In this document: positions 53,899-62,235 of the stretch, in pieces | Layout of the letters: every line of letters begins with the position of its first letter | How positions within the stretch are numbered: the first letter of the stretch is position 1 | DNA from: Synechococcus sp. UW69 | GTDB taxonomy: Bacteria; Cyanobacteriota; Cyanobacteriia; PCC-6307; Cyanobiaceae | DNA: 64,000 nucleotides | Reading direction: 5' to 3' | NCBI RefSeq assembly: GCF_900474185.1 | Contig: NZ_UCNW01000004.1 | Location: forward strand, 1 to 64,000 | Notes under the pieces: model-generated | The model's input: only the letters and a program-made list of their open reading frames with translations | Told to the model about the DNA's origin: nothing | Databases searched by the model: none | Made by a program: the position numbers and the translations under genes

Positions 53899-54050
53899 CT
53901 TCACGTCAAACCCTGGCGACTCTGGCTGTTTCAGCACTCTGCGTGGGCATTCTGGTGCTGTTCACCGATATCGAAGTGCAGCTCGTGCGCTGGGTGAACT
54001 GCAGCGCCATCGCCACAGAGGCAGAAAAGAACAGTGACGTTTGCCGTTGA
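53895..54050 (+). CDS. 51-residue single-helix membrane protein in bio operon
   Basis: GTG-started frame overlapping the bioD stop by 4 bases. The product begins MTSRQTLATLAVSALCVGIL, with one hydrophobic helix at about residues 6-24, then a short polar tail holding two Cys (VNCSAIA and DVCR). The 4-base overlap continues the pattern of the bioF-K-C-D genes, which supports translation. No family recognised and no link to biotin is evident beyond position. Confidence 0.5.
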   Translation: MTSRQTLATLAVSALCVGILVLFTDIEVQLVRWVNCSAIATEAEKNSDVCR

Positions 54051-54054
54051 GGGA

Positions 54055-54339
54055 TCAGCCCAGGGATTTTGAACCCGTGGGGCAGGTACCTAACCGCATC
54101 GCTGCATGGCGTACTGCGATCCGCAGGGGCCAGCCCTGACGGAGTTCCGCCTGAATGACCTCCAGCTGGGAAGACGACCAGCCCCGCAGCTCAAGATCAC
54201 TGCGGATCGATTGCCAGTCGCCCTCCGGAAGGACAAGGCGTCGCGTCATAGGGGGACGCACTGCAGACCCCTCAGGCCTGCTTGGGACGGCAAAACGCTT
54301 GGACTGACGACGGGTGCGAGTGGCAGCCATCCAGGGCAT
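54055..54339 (-). CDS. Small basic protein of unknown function
   Basis: About 94 residues starting at MPWMAATRTRRQ; the frame is open another 29 codons upstream into the divergent bioA region, which look untranslated. The C-terminal part (LPEGDWQSIRSDLELRGWSS, then LEVIQAELRQGWPL) looks like a compact helical domain. No family recognised. It sits inside the biotin cluster on the opposite strand, divergent from bioA. Confidence 0.5.
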   Translation of the reverse strand: MPWMAATRTRRQSKRFAVPSRPEGSAVRPPMTRRLVLPEGDWQSIRSDLELRGWSSSQLEVIQAELRQGWPLRIAVRHAAMRLGTCPTGSKSLG

Positions 54340-54385
54340 CAGTAACAGCTCCAGATCCAATATGGCAAAAGCTGCAGTTGCTGCC

Positions 54386-55660
54386 ATGGGGCAAATACGA
54401 CATCCAAATCTTTGGCCCCCCTTCACGCAGATGGCTAAAGCAGCCAGCTCTCAACGGGTGGTCTCTGGGGACGGTGCCCTGCTGATCCGCGAGGAAGGAG
54501 AGCCCCTGATCGATGCCATCAGCAGCTGGTGGGTCACCCTGCATGGCCATGCCCATCCGGTGTTGGCCAAAGCGATCGCCGATCAGGCCGCCTGCCTCGA
54601 GCAGGTGATCTTTGCCGACTTCACCCACAAGCCCGCGGAGCAACTAGCGGTGCGACTGAGCGGAATCTGCGGTCTGCAACGCCTGTTTTTTTCCGACAAC
54701 GGGTCAACCGCGGTGGAAGTGGCCCTCAAGATCGCTTGCCAGTGGTGGGCCAACCGAGGACAACCTCGCCATCAAATCGTCGCCTTCGACGGGGCATACC
54801 ACGGAGACACCTTCGGAGCGATGGCCGTTGGTGAACGCAACCTGTTCAGCGCGCCCTTCGAAGACAAGCTCTTTCCCGTCGCCCGTGTTCCCTGGCCAGC
54901 CACCTGGTGGGACGACGACGACGTGGAGGCCAAGGAATCGGCGGCGCTGGAGGTGCTCGAACGCGTGCTGGAGACGCCGACAGCGGCAGTGATTCTCGAG
55001 CCTCTGCTTCAGGGAGCCGGCGGAATGGCCATGGTGCGGCCTGAATTTCTGCGGCAGGTGGAAGCACGAACCCGCCAGGCAGGATCGCTGCTGATTGCCG
55101 ACGAAGTGCTGACCGGCTTCGGACGCTGTGGCGACTGGTTCGCAAGCCGGCGGGCGGGCATCCGGCCAGATCTGATGGCCCTTTCCAAAGGGTTGACGGG
55201 TGGATGCCTGCCGATGGGCGTCACCATGGCCAGTGAAGAGGTGTTCGAAGCCTTCGTCGGTGAAGACCCCTGCTTGACCCTCTGGCACGGCCACAGCTTC
55301 ACCGCCAATCCACTGGGATGCGCCGCGGCCAACGCCAGCCTCGACCTGCTGGAGCGCAACCCCGCTGCATTTCAACAGTTCGAAGAACGGCATCGACCGC
55401 ACCTAGAGCAGCTGGCACGGCATCCGCGGGTGCAGCGCCCTCGATTGACGGGGACTGTCGCCGGCTTCGATCTTGTCGTGGATGGGACCTCCGGCTACCT
55501 CAACCCGGCGGGTCCGAAATTGAAGCGACTGGCCATGGAAAACGGAGTCTTCCTGAGACCCCTGGGCCAGGTGGTCTATCTGCTGCCACCGCTCTGCATC
55601 AGTGATGCCCAGCTGGAACGGTGCTACGCGGTCATCGCGATGGCCCTTGATCAGCTCTGA
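54386..55660 (+). CDS. bioA: Adenosylmethionine-8-amino-7-oxononanoate aminotransferase
   Basis: A 424-residue class III aminotransferase using SAM as amino donor to make 7,8-diaminopelargonate. HPNLWPPFTQMAKA is the classic BioA N-terminus, SSWWVTLHGHAHP, FFSDNGSTAVEVALKIA, AFDGAYHGDTFGAM and the PLP-lysine motif MALSKGLTGGCLPMG follow. The ATG at 54386 is preferred; in-frame ATG/other starts at 54362 and 54314 would add residues without family match. Separated from bioD by the tiny membrane protein and an opposite-strand gene. Confidence 0.95.
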   Translation: MGQIRHPNLWPPFTQMAKAASSQRVVSGDGALLIREEGEPLIDAISSWWVTLHGHAHPVLAKAIADQAACLEQVIFADFTHKPAEQLAVRLSGICGLQRLFFSDNGSTAVEVALKIACQWWANRGQPRHQIVAFDGAYHGDTFGAMAVGERNLFSAPFEDKLFPVARVPWPATWWDDDDVEAKESAALEVLERVLETPTAAVILEPLLQGAGGMAMVRPEFLRQVEARTRQAGSLLIADEVLTGFGRCGDWFASRRAGIRPDLMALSKGLTGGCLPMGVTMASEEVFEAFVGEDPCLTLWHGHSFTANPLGCAAANASLDLLERNPAAFQQFEERHRPHLEQLARHPRVQRPRLTGTVAGFDLVVDGTSGYLNPAGPKLKRLAMENGVFLRPLGQVVYLLPPLCISDAQLERCYAVIAMALDQL

Positions 55661-55672
55661 GCTCTTTTGGCC

Positions 55673-55945
55673 TCAAGGACCCGCCTGAATCGCCGCTTCG
55701 ACATCGGCTCGGGAGAGGCCGTAAGGCAGAGAACACTGCACCATCGCTTCCAGCGAACCGGGGTGCCAAATCACTTTGAGATCCTCCCGCTCAAGCAGCA
55801 GCAGGGCCCTCCATTCAGAACGCTCAAGCATCCACTGGCAGGGGTTGTCATCCATGCGAATCGCACCCATCTGCTGAAGCCAGGCCTCAAGCGCCCGGAG
55901 AGAGTGCTGATTCAGCGGGGTGCTCTCCGGGGGCAGGGCGGCCAT
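55673..55945 (-). CDS. DUF3143 protein
   Basis: A 90-residue protein: [40 protein letters not shown] and a C-terminal LPYGLSRADVEAAIQAGP. These match DUF3143, a family found in cyanobacteria with unknown function. The 5' 59 bases overlap the end of the J-domain gene in another frame, and both run on the minus strand. Confidence 0.8.
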   Translation of the reverse strand: MAALPPESTPLNQHSLRALEAWLQQMGAIRMDDNPCQWMLERSEWRALLLLEREDLKVIWHPGSLEAMVQCSLPYGLSRADVEAAIQAGP

Positions 55946-56426
55946 CAGTCAGCGAACGCACGGTTGTTCTTTGAGTCTGCTCATCCGCCAACCAGCTGGG
56001 TGACACCTGCCAGTCGCGCCCCTGTGCAAGAGCTACCCCCAACCCCAGCACCAGGCTGAGCAACAGCGCAATGCTCAACAACAACAAGGAAAACCATTCA
56101 CCGCCAGACAGAGGTCGACGTTGACCGATGCCCTGCCAGGCATCGGGGCGGGGTTGGTTCTCCAGAGGCGGTGCCGTTGGCACTGCTGATGAGTCCAGGT
56201 TGAGGGTTGATTGACTCTGGCGCAGCAACGCGTCGTAGGACTCCTTGAGCTGCTGGAACGCAATGCTGGCCTGATCTGGCGGCAGTTGCGTCGTGTCGGG
56301 ATGCAGGGCCTTGGATTGACGTCGAAAGGCCTGACGCAGGGTTTCAGCGTCGACCCCTGGGCGCACGCCAAGCCGTTCGTGATGGCTGAGGCGGGCTTCG
56401 GACACAGGGGACGGCCGGTCCTTCAT
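55887..56426 (-). CDS. Membrane-anchored J-domain protein
   Basis: A 179-residue protein. Residues about 16-75 are a J domain ([20 protein letters not shown], then [15 protein letters not shown] with the HPD triad). A Pro-rich linker leads to one transmembrane helix (about 115-137, [20 protein letters not shown]). It would recruit Hsp70 to a membrane. The ATG at 56426 is preferred to an upstream in-frame start inside the divergent rsmG region. It overlaps the DUF3143 gene by 59 bases, an unusually long overlap. Confidence 0.85.
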   Translation of the reverse strand: MKDRPSPVSEARLSHHERLGVRPGVDAETLRQAFRRQSKALHPDTTQLPPDQASIAFQQLKESYDALLRQSQSTLNLDSSAVPTAPPLENQPRPDAWQGIGQRRPLSGGEWFSLLLLSIALLLSLVLGLGVALAQGRDWQVSPSWLADEQTQRTTVRSLTDGRPAPGEHPAESALSPGA

Positions 56427-56451
56427 CCTAAGAAGAGTTGTTGCTCCAGCC

Positions 56452-57183
56452 ATGGCCGCCACCGCGCCTGAACCGGCGTACTGGGACGCACTGGGATGGC
56501 AGCCATCGCAAGCGCAGCGCGACCAGCTGGTCGCCCTTCAGGGCCAGCTACAGAGCTGGAATCAAAAGGTCAACCTCACGCGCCTGGTTGATGGTGATGA
56601 TTTCTGGGTGGGTCAGGTCTTTGACAGCCTCTGGCCGCTGAAGGGAGAACTGCAATCACCGGAACAGCCGTTGCACTGGATTGATGTGGGCACCGGGGGT
56701 GGATTCCCCGGGCTGGCCATCGCCATTGCCCTGCCCAAGGCACGGGTGACCCTTCTGGATTCAGTTGGGCGCAAGACAGCCGCCGTTGAAGCCATGGCCA
56801 ACACCCTGGGGCTGGCTGATCGAGTGCGCGTCCGCACCGAGCGGATCGAGACCACCGGTCGCGACGGCGCGTTCCGCGGCAGTTTCGATCGAGCCGTGGC
56901 CCGGGCCGTGGCGGCAGCCCCTGTGGTGGCCGAATACCTCGTGCCCCTGCTGAACACGGACGGGCAGGCCTTGCTCTATCGCGGCCAGTGGAATGACACC
57001 GATGCCGTGCCGTTCAACAAGGCCCTACGCCTGCTTCAGGCCCGTCTGGTGGAGGTTCAGCACCGGCAGCTCCCCAACGAACGCGGCACACGCCATCTGT
57101 TGCGGGTGCAACCGAACGGGCCCTGCCCCCGCAGCTACCCGAGGGCCGTGGGAACGCCGAGCCGTGAACCCCTTGGGACGTAA
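56452..57183 (+). CDS. rsmG: 16S rRNA m7G527 methyltransferase
   Basis: A 243-residue SAM methyltransferase. [20 protein letters not shown] and the SAM loop [16 protein letters not shown] are diagnostic of RsmG/GidB, which methylates G527 of 16S r[17 protein letters not shown] and [16 protein letters not shown] follow. Starts 25 bases from the divergent J-domain gene and converges with the aldo/keto reductase. Confidence 0.94.
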   Translation: MAATAPEPAYWDALGWQPSQAQRDQLVALQGQLQSWNQKVNLTRLVDGDDFWVGQVFDSLWPLKGELQSPEQPLHWIDVGTGGGFPGLAIAIALPKARVTLLDSVGRKTAAVEAMANTLGLADRVRVRTERIETTGRDGAFRGSFDRAVARAVAAAPVVAEYLVPLLNTDGQALLYRGQWNDTDAVPFNKALRLLQARLVEVQHRQLPNERGTRHLLRVQPNGPCPRSYPRAVGTPSREPLGT

Positions 57184-57192
57184 GTCGACCGT

Positions 57193-58395
57193 TCAGACGC
57201 TCGACAGTCGCATCTGGGATGCCCCTTTGAGCCGGTCCTTGAGGCTGAGCAGGATGTCGGGGATGCGCTCACGCCACGGACTCGCCTGCAGAACGGTTTG
57301 TAACTCCTGCGCACTGACCTCCCCATCAAAGGCATCGGCGTTGGCACCGGCGAACCAGTGCCCTCCCGAGCCCAGCAGCCGATAACGGGCCTTGGCATAA
57401 CTCTCGAGATCCCAGGCTTCAAGCAGGTTGTACAGCCAAAGCAACACCGGCAAATTGATGTCCCCCGGCGTCGCATGCCAAGGCGGCAGCCCGACGAACC
57501 AGGTGGTCATCCAGTCACGACCCAGCGCGTCATCGGCCGCACGCCGCAGCCGCTGGTCCACCGGGGCAATCAAAGCCGTCGCATCCGGCAGCAATTGCAG
57601 CGCCTCCAGGTGAAGGTCAAGATCCTCTGGCCGTGCGGCTCCGACACTGATGGTGTGCACCCGCGGATCCTGCAAACAAAACAGATCGTTGAACACGATG
57701 GGATGCAGTGGTGCACACAGCTCCAGTAGCCGTTGGGACGGCGTGTGCAGATGGCCGCCTTTGTCCGTGGGACTGATGATGAACACCCCCATGTCCTGAC
57801 GGCGGGCAGCATCCAGGGCTGGACCGTTGTCCTGACGGATGTAATACCAATGCAGGTTCACATAGTCGAAGGCACCTGAGGCGCAGGCATCAGCGATCAA
57901 CGCCGTGGGTCCATGGGTTGAAAAGCCCACATAGCCGATCCGTCCATCCGCCTGCCAGCGGCGCACCACCTCCATGCATCCCCCAGGCTGAAGGGTCTGG
58001 TCGAGATGCTCCGGCAGGTTGATGCCATGGATGGCCAGCAGATCCAGGCGATCACAACCCAGCCGCTCAAAGCTGAGCTCCAGTTCCGCTTCAAACGCGG
58101 CGGGATCTGGCCGGGGTGGCACTTTGCTCTGAAGCAGACGTGAAGGGTCGGGCGTACGCGGCAGGGCCCAACCAAGCTGACGCTCGGAACTGCCGTAGTG
58201 CCGCGCCGTTTCAACGTGATGAAAGCCCAGATCCACCGCTCGCTTCAGGGTCGTTTCGACCTGGGTCTGGGAGGCGGGAGTGATTTCGTCTGGGGGAAGG
58301 TCGGTCCAGCTCTGCTGAAACCGCATTCCACCAAGAGACAACAGGGGAATCTCGAGCTCCGTGCGGCCGAATCGACGGGTGGGCAGCGCCATCAA
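57193..58395 (-). CDS. Aldo/keto reductase whose C-terminal Fe-S cysteines are lost
   Basis: A 400-residue protein. The TIM-barrel part has the AKR catalytic set (RAVDLGFHHVETARHYGSSE with Asp/Tyr region, LLAIHGINLPEHL, IGYVGFSTHG). The C-terminal extension aligns with the ferredoxin-like tail of AKR/Fe-S proteins (PGDINLPVLLWLYNLLEAW, GHWFAGANADAFDGEVS), but the Cys-rich motifs have no Cys at all. The start overlaps the stop of a separate 4Fe-4S ferredoxin gene by 4 bases, which could supply the missing cluster in trans. Substrate is unknown. Confidence 0.85.
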   Translation of the reverse strand: MMALPTRRFGRTELEIPLLSLGGMRFQQSWTDLPPDEITPASQTQVETTLKRAVDLGFHHVETARHYGSSERQLGWALPRTPDPSRLLQSKVPPRPDPAAFEAELELSFERLGCDRLDLLAIHGINLPEHLDQTLQPGGCMEVVRRWQADGRIGYVGFSTHGPTALIADACASGAFDYVNLHWYYIRQDNGPALDAARRQDMGVFIISPTDKGGHLHTPSQRLLELCAPLHPIVFNDLFCLQDPRVHTISVGAARPEDLDLHLEALQLLPDATALIAPVDQRLRRAADDALGRDWMTTWFVGLPPWHATPGDINLPVLLWLYNLLEAWDLESYAKARYRLLGSGGHWFAGANADAFDGEVSAQELQTVLQASPWRERIPDILLSLKDRLKGASQMRLSSV

Positions 58396-58670
58396 CCCTG
58401 AGGACGAGGTTGAAGATTCTGGCGAATCAGGTTCTGCTTCAGCGTTTCAAGCGACTCGAAGGCAACCCAGTGAATGCAATCAACGGGACAGGTATCGATG
58501 GCCTCCTGGATGCATTCGGTGGAGTCACCGTCCTGTCGGATCGCTCTGGAGCGTCCTAGATGCGGCTCAACAACAAAAGTGTTGGAAGCCACGTGGGCGC
58601 AATAGCGACAGCCAATGCAGACGGCCTCGTCAACCCAGACGGCCTGGTCTCGCATATCTCCGCCGAGCAA
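58392..58670 (-). CDS. 4Fe-4S ferredoxin-like protein
   Basis: A 92-residue protein (TTG start; ATG at 58655 with GGAG upstream is another option). VDEAVCIGCRYCAHVA supplies three ligands and DTCPVDCIHWV the fourth, with a further Cys in TECIQEA. It lies between ycf35 and the aldo/keto reductase on the same strand and overlaps the latter by 4 bases. A role as electron carrier for that reductase is inferred from coupling. Confidence 0.88.
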   Translation of the reverse strand: MLGGDMRDQAVWVDEAVCIGCRYCAHVASNTFVVEPHLGRSRAIRQDGDSTECIQEAIDTCPVDCIHWVAFESLETLKQNLIRQNLQPRPQG

Positions 58671-58745
58671 GGGCTCACGCCCTGTTGGTTGCTCCTGCGG
58701 CCGAGCGGGGGCTGAAAAGGCGTAAGAAGAAGGATCAGCCAGGTT

Positions 58746-59138
58746 TCAAGCGTCCCAGCGGGTCACCACGAGTTCAATCGAACCATCCTGTGCCTGGATC
58801 TGTTCTGCGACCTGAAAACCTTCTTTTGAGGTGGCTGCCAAAACAGAGTTCAAGGCGTAGCGCTGGGTGAGCTTAGAAAGGAAGCGTTCCACAGGAATCT
58901 GTTGCTTCCAAAGATCTAGATCGGTCACCAGCTCATAGGACTCAGATGCGCTGTTCCAGCGGAAGCCGATGTCGCCTCCCTCTTGCACTGCGATAGCCAG
59001 ATCGGCCGTGACGGTCTGACCGCGATAGCCACGCACGGGGCGTTCCCCCTGATCAGGGGCATAGCCCATATCTTCGAGGGCTTTGACCAGAGGCTCGAGC
59101 TGACGCAGTTCGGTCTTTACGGTGCTGAAATGCGACAT
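58746..59138 (-). CDS. ycf35: Ycf35 / DUF1257 protein
   Basis: A 130-residue protein beginning SHFSTVKTELRQLEPLVKAL, with VRGYRGQTVTADLAI and IGFRWNSASESYELV, the DUF1257/Ycf35 pattern shared by cyanobacteria and red-algal plastids. Function is not established. Its start touches the stop of the DUF2997 gene (shared base at 59138), a pairing seen widely. Confidence 0.9.
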   Translation of the reverse strand: MSHFSTVKTELRQLEPLVKALEDMGYAPDQGERPVRGYRGQTVTADLAIAVQEGGDIGFRWNSASESYELVTDLDLWKQQIPVERFLSKLTQRYALNSVLAATSKEGFQVAEQIQAQDGSIELVVTRWDA

Positions 59139-59341
59139 CAGTTCGTATGAGCGGGAAGAATCTGGGACTGGACTTCAGGCTGCAGAAACGCTTCGGATGT
59201 GGACTCCTGACGTTCAACCGTTCCAAGTGCAGCTTCAACTTCTTCAGTGAGCTGCTGGCACGCCTCACCAGCAACCCCCTCGACCCGCTCTTCCACACGA
59301 CCATCGGGCCGAATGGTGAAACGAATGGTCTTCTGGGGCAT
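59138..59341 (-). CDS. DUF2997 protein
   Basis: A 67-residue protein starting PQKTIRFTIRPDGRVEERVE followed by GVAGEACQQLTEEVEAALG, the DUF2997 pattern. These small proteins are almost always next to DUF1257 and sometimes an AAA ATPase. Function unknown. Ends at the first base of ycf35. Confidence 0.88.
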   Translation of the reverse strand: MPQKTIRFTIRPDGRVEERVEGVAGEACQQLTEEVEAALGTVERQESTSEAFLQPEVQSQILPAHTN

Positions 59342-59415
59342 CGAAGCGGCGTGATTTGCGCAGCAATCTAGTGGGGGTCACCGCTGATTGTTGCCTTCCT
59401 CGTTACATAGCCCTG

Positions 59416-60228
59416 TTACAGGATGAATCCGTCGTTGATCAACGTCTGCAGACGTTCCAGCACCAGCGGATCCTCCAGTTGTTCGAGAGCGGTTCTGGCC
59501 TCATCACGCACGGAAATCTCACCGTCGTGGAGCAGGGCACTGACCAGAGCTTCAACAATCTCGGCTTGCCGCGGTTGCACCAGCTGATCGATCAAACGAC
59601 CCAAGGCCCAAATGCAGTTGCTGCGCACCACCGCTTCGCTGTCGATGCGCAGGCTTACAAGCAGTTGCCCCGCAGCGGGGTCTGCCTTCACCGGTGAACG
59701 GCTGCCGGCCTCAGCTAACGAGCCTGGACACCACAGGCGAACAGCAGCGACATCCGTCTGCAAGGCACGGATGAGCGGATTGAGCACCGGCGCATCCGGA
59801 AAATTGCCCAGACTCCAAGCCGCGGCCTTACGGACGTAGGCATTGGCATCCATCTGCAGCAGCTGCAGCAGCGGTTCAACGGCCGGAGGCGATGGATTAC
59901 GACCCAAGGCGTAGACCGCACTCATCCGTTCCACTGGACAGGAGTTCTGCAGCAGAGGCAGCAGCAAGGCGATCGCCCTGGGGTCGCGGTATTCGCAAAA
60001 CACTTGCAAACCCTGCAAACGTTCTCCGTGTTTGCCCCGCAACCAGATCAGAGCCTGGTCACAGGCCCTGGCAATCTCCAGGGAGGAATCCTGATCGGTG
60101 TTGTCGAGCTGGATCGCATCAAGCGGATCCACGTCCTCTTCGGCCGCCAGCTCGCGCGCCAGAAGTTCAGGATCCACGGAAAGGTTGGAGAGCCCCTGGT
60201 CCTTCTGTTGGCTGCGATCGTCAGTCAT
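59416..60228 (-). CDS. HEAT-repeat (PBS lyase-like) protein
   Basis: A 270-residue all-helical protein with about five HEAT-like repeats from residue 65 (LQGLQVFCEYRDPRAIALLL, PVERMSAVYALGRNPSPPAV, ANAYVRKAAAWSLGNFPDAP, VVRSNCIWALGRLID, SVRDEARTALEQLED). Such proteins in cyanobacteria are scaffolds or phycobilin lyases; no chromophore-lyase specificity can be read. The N-terminus is acidic. Lies upstream of the DUF2997-ycf35-ferredoxin run on the same strand. Confidence 0.85.
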   Translation of the reverse strand: MTDDRSQQKDQGLSNLSVDPELLARELAAEEDVDPLDAIQLDNTDQDSSLEIARACDQALIWLRGKHGERLQGLQVFCEYRDPRAIALLLPLLQNSCPVERMSAVYALGRNPSPPAVEPLLQLLQMDANAYVRKAAAWSLGNFPDAPVLNPLIRALQTDVAAVRLWCPGSLAEAGSRSPVKADPAAGQLLVSLRIDSEAVVRSNCIWALGRLIDQLVQPRQAEIVEALVSALLHDGEISVRDEARTALEQLEDPLVLERLQTLINDGFIL

Positions 60229-60258
60229 GGATCGATGCTACGGGAGGCATTCCAGGGC

Positions 60259-60384
60259 TCAACCCATCGGAGCTGGAGCCAGCATGTCACCGGGGAGCCA
60301 GATCCGCGCACTCACGGCCACCAACGCCAGAACGAACAGAAGAACAATCAGAGCCGGCAGAAGGGTGGAACGAAAAAACGACAC
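60259..60384 (-). CDS. 41-residue membrane peptide
   Basis: GTG-started frame encoding MSFFRSTLLPALIVLLFVLA, then LVAVSARIWLPGDM and a Pro/Ala tail. One clear transmembrane helix at about residues 8-26. It lies between the symporter gene and the HEAT-repeat gene, same strand, with no overlap. Credible for its position and hydrophobic core, but I recognise no family. Confidence 0.45.
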   Translation of the reverse strand: MSFFRSTLLPALIVLLFVLALVAVSARIWLPGDMLAPAPMG

Positions 60385-60414
60385 CGGAACACTGCAACCA
60401 AGGCGCCATTCTGC

Positions 60415-62169
60415 TCAAGACGACACGGTATCGACACGCCGCCGCAGTTGCCAGATCGAGAGGATCAGAACCGACAGACCAATCCAGCCAGTCCACTGCT
60501 GGTGCAACAGAAACCCACCCGTCCCGAGCAAGCCGCCGAACAGCACACCGCAAGCGAGAACGAAGCGACGCAACATCGCAGGTAGGGACTCCATGGGCAT
60601 GACGCCAAAGCGCTGGCGAAGACGTGCCCAACCAGGTCCCGGAGGGCGAACCGTCCGCACAAACTGCTCCAAGACAGCATCCGATTCCGGAGGCGTGGTC
60701 AGCATCACAGCCAACCAGACCACCGCTGAGAGGCCGGTGATCACCGCAATGCGAACCCCGTAATCCTCAATCCGAACCAGGGGAACCACAGACGTGAACA
60801 CACCCACAAAAAAGCCGCAAAGCATGGCCGACAGCTCAGCCGCTGCGTTGACCCGCCACCAGAACCAGCGCAGCACCAGGACCACACCCGGGCCTGAACC
60901 GATGGCGATCACCAGGCGGAACACCGCACCGATGCTGTCGCTGATCAGGGCTGTAATCACGCCCAGAACAAGCAGCAGAACAGTGGTGAGTTGCCCGATC
61001 AGCAACAGCTCCCGCGGAGTGGCGGAAGGACGAACAAACCGCTGATACAGGTCGTGGGTGAGGTAGCTGGCACCCCAATTCACCGATGTGCTCACGGTGC
61101 TCATGAACGCCGCCACCAGCGAGATCACCACCAGGCCGAGCGCCACGGGGGGCAACAGTTGCACCGCAAGGGCTGGATAGCCCAGCTCCAGATCAGCGCC
61201 GGCCGGCAACAGCACCAGAGCCGCCAGAGCAACGACGATCCAGAGCCAGCTGCGCACGAGGTAATTCACCACAAGGAACACCCACCCCGCCAACCGTGCC
61301 TGCTGCTCATCACGGGTGGCCAGCATCCGCTGGATGAACTCACCCCCCCCATCGCTGCGGCGGAAACTCCACCACTGCACAGCGATATAGGCCGTAAACA
61401 TCGGGATGCTGATGCCACTGCCCTGCAACCAACTGAAGCCAGACTCATCCCAGGTCCAAGGCACCAGAGACAGCAGCTCAGGCCTCTGCAAGGCCTGCAG
61501 TTGCTCCAGAAGAGCCGTCATTCCGCCTGCTGCATGCAGGGCAGCCACGGCCACGGCCAGGGCACCCGCCAACGCCAGCACAAGCTGGACCAGATCGGTG
61601 ACCACAACAGCCCAAAGGCCACCGGCAACGGTGTAGCTCATCACGAGCAGGGCCACGACCATCAACAACCAGACCGTGTCTGTGAGCCCCAGGGCAGCAG
61701 GTTGACCGGACACCAGGCCCAGGGCTTCCACCACCTTGCGAAGCGCGAGGAAGGCATAACCGATGCCGATGCAGTTGACCGGCACGGCCAGTAGGAAGGC
61801 TTTGATGCCTCGCAGCCATGCCGCCGCCGGACCGCCGTAACGCAACTCGGTGAAAGCCGCATCGGTCAGCACGCCACTACGCCGCCAGAGGGGCGCAAAC
61901 ACAACAGCCATCGCCACATGGGCCAAACCAAAACTCCACCACTCCCAGTTCCCCGCCAAGCCGCGTGCGCCCACGAGGCCAGCGACGTACAGCGGCGTGT
62001 CGATGGAGAAGGTGGTGGCGGCCATCGATGCACCAGCGAGCCAACCGTTGAGACGACGGCCGGCCACGAAATAATCCTCTTCGCCGCTGTTGCGGCGCGA
62101 GAGCCACAACCCCAGCATCAGGGTGAGGGCGAGGTAGGCACCAAGAAGCAGCCAGTCGATTGCTGTCAT
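60415..62169 (-). CDS. Sodium:solute symporter family protein
   Basis: A 584-residue membrane protein with about 13 hydrophobic segments. DYFVAGRRLNGWLAGASMAA at the start and the TTFSIDTPLYVAGLVG helix are typical of the SSS family, as is ALLVMSYTVAGGLWAVV. It uses the sodium gradient to import a solute that cannot be named; relatives carry proline, sugars, urea or small organic acids. Ends 31 bases before the 41-residue peptide gene. Confidence 0.9.
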   Translation of the reverse strand: MTAIDWLLLGAYLALTLMLGLWLSRRNSGEEDYFVAGRRLNGWLAGASMAATTFSIDTPLYVAGLVGARGLAGNWEWWSFGLAHVAMAVVFAPLWRRSGVLTDAAFTELRYGGPAAAWLRGIKAFLLAVPVNCIGIGYAFLALRKVVEALGLVSGQPAALGLTDTVWLLMVVALLVMSYTVAGGLWAVVVTDLVQLVLALAGALAVAVAALHAAGGMTALLEQLQALQRPELLSLVPWTWDESGFSWLQGSGISIPMFTAYIAVQWWSFRRSDGGGEFIQRMLATRDEQQARLAGWVFLVVNYLVRSWLWIVVALAALVLLPAGADLELGYPALAVQLLPPVALGLVVISLVAAFMSTVSTSVNWGASYLTHDLYQRFVRPSATPRELLLIGQLTTVLLLVLGVITALISDSIGAVFRLVIAIGSGPGVVLVLRWFWWRVNAAAELSAMLCGFFVGVFTSVVPLVRIEDYGVRIAVITGLSAVVWLAVMLTTPPESDAVLEQFVRTVRPPGPGWARLRQRFGVMPMESLPAMLRRFVLACGVLFGGLLGTGGFLLHQQWTGWIGLSVLILSIWQLRRRVDTVSS

Positions 62170-62235
62170 TCGAAGACCCTGTTCAGCAGCAGTCTGCTGA
62201 TGAACACGCCATCAGCCCACCGTTCGTCCCAACGT

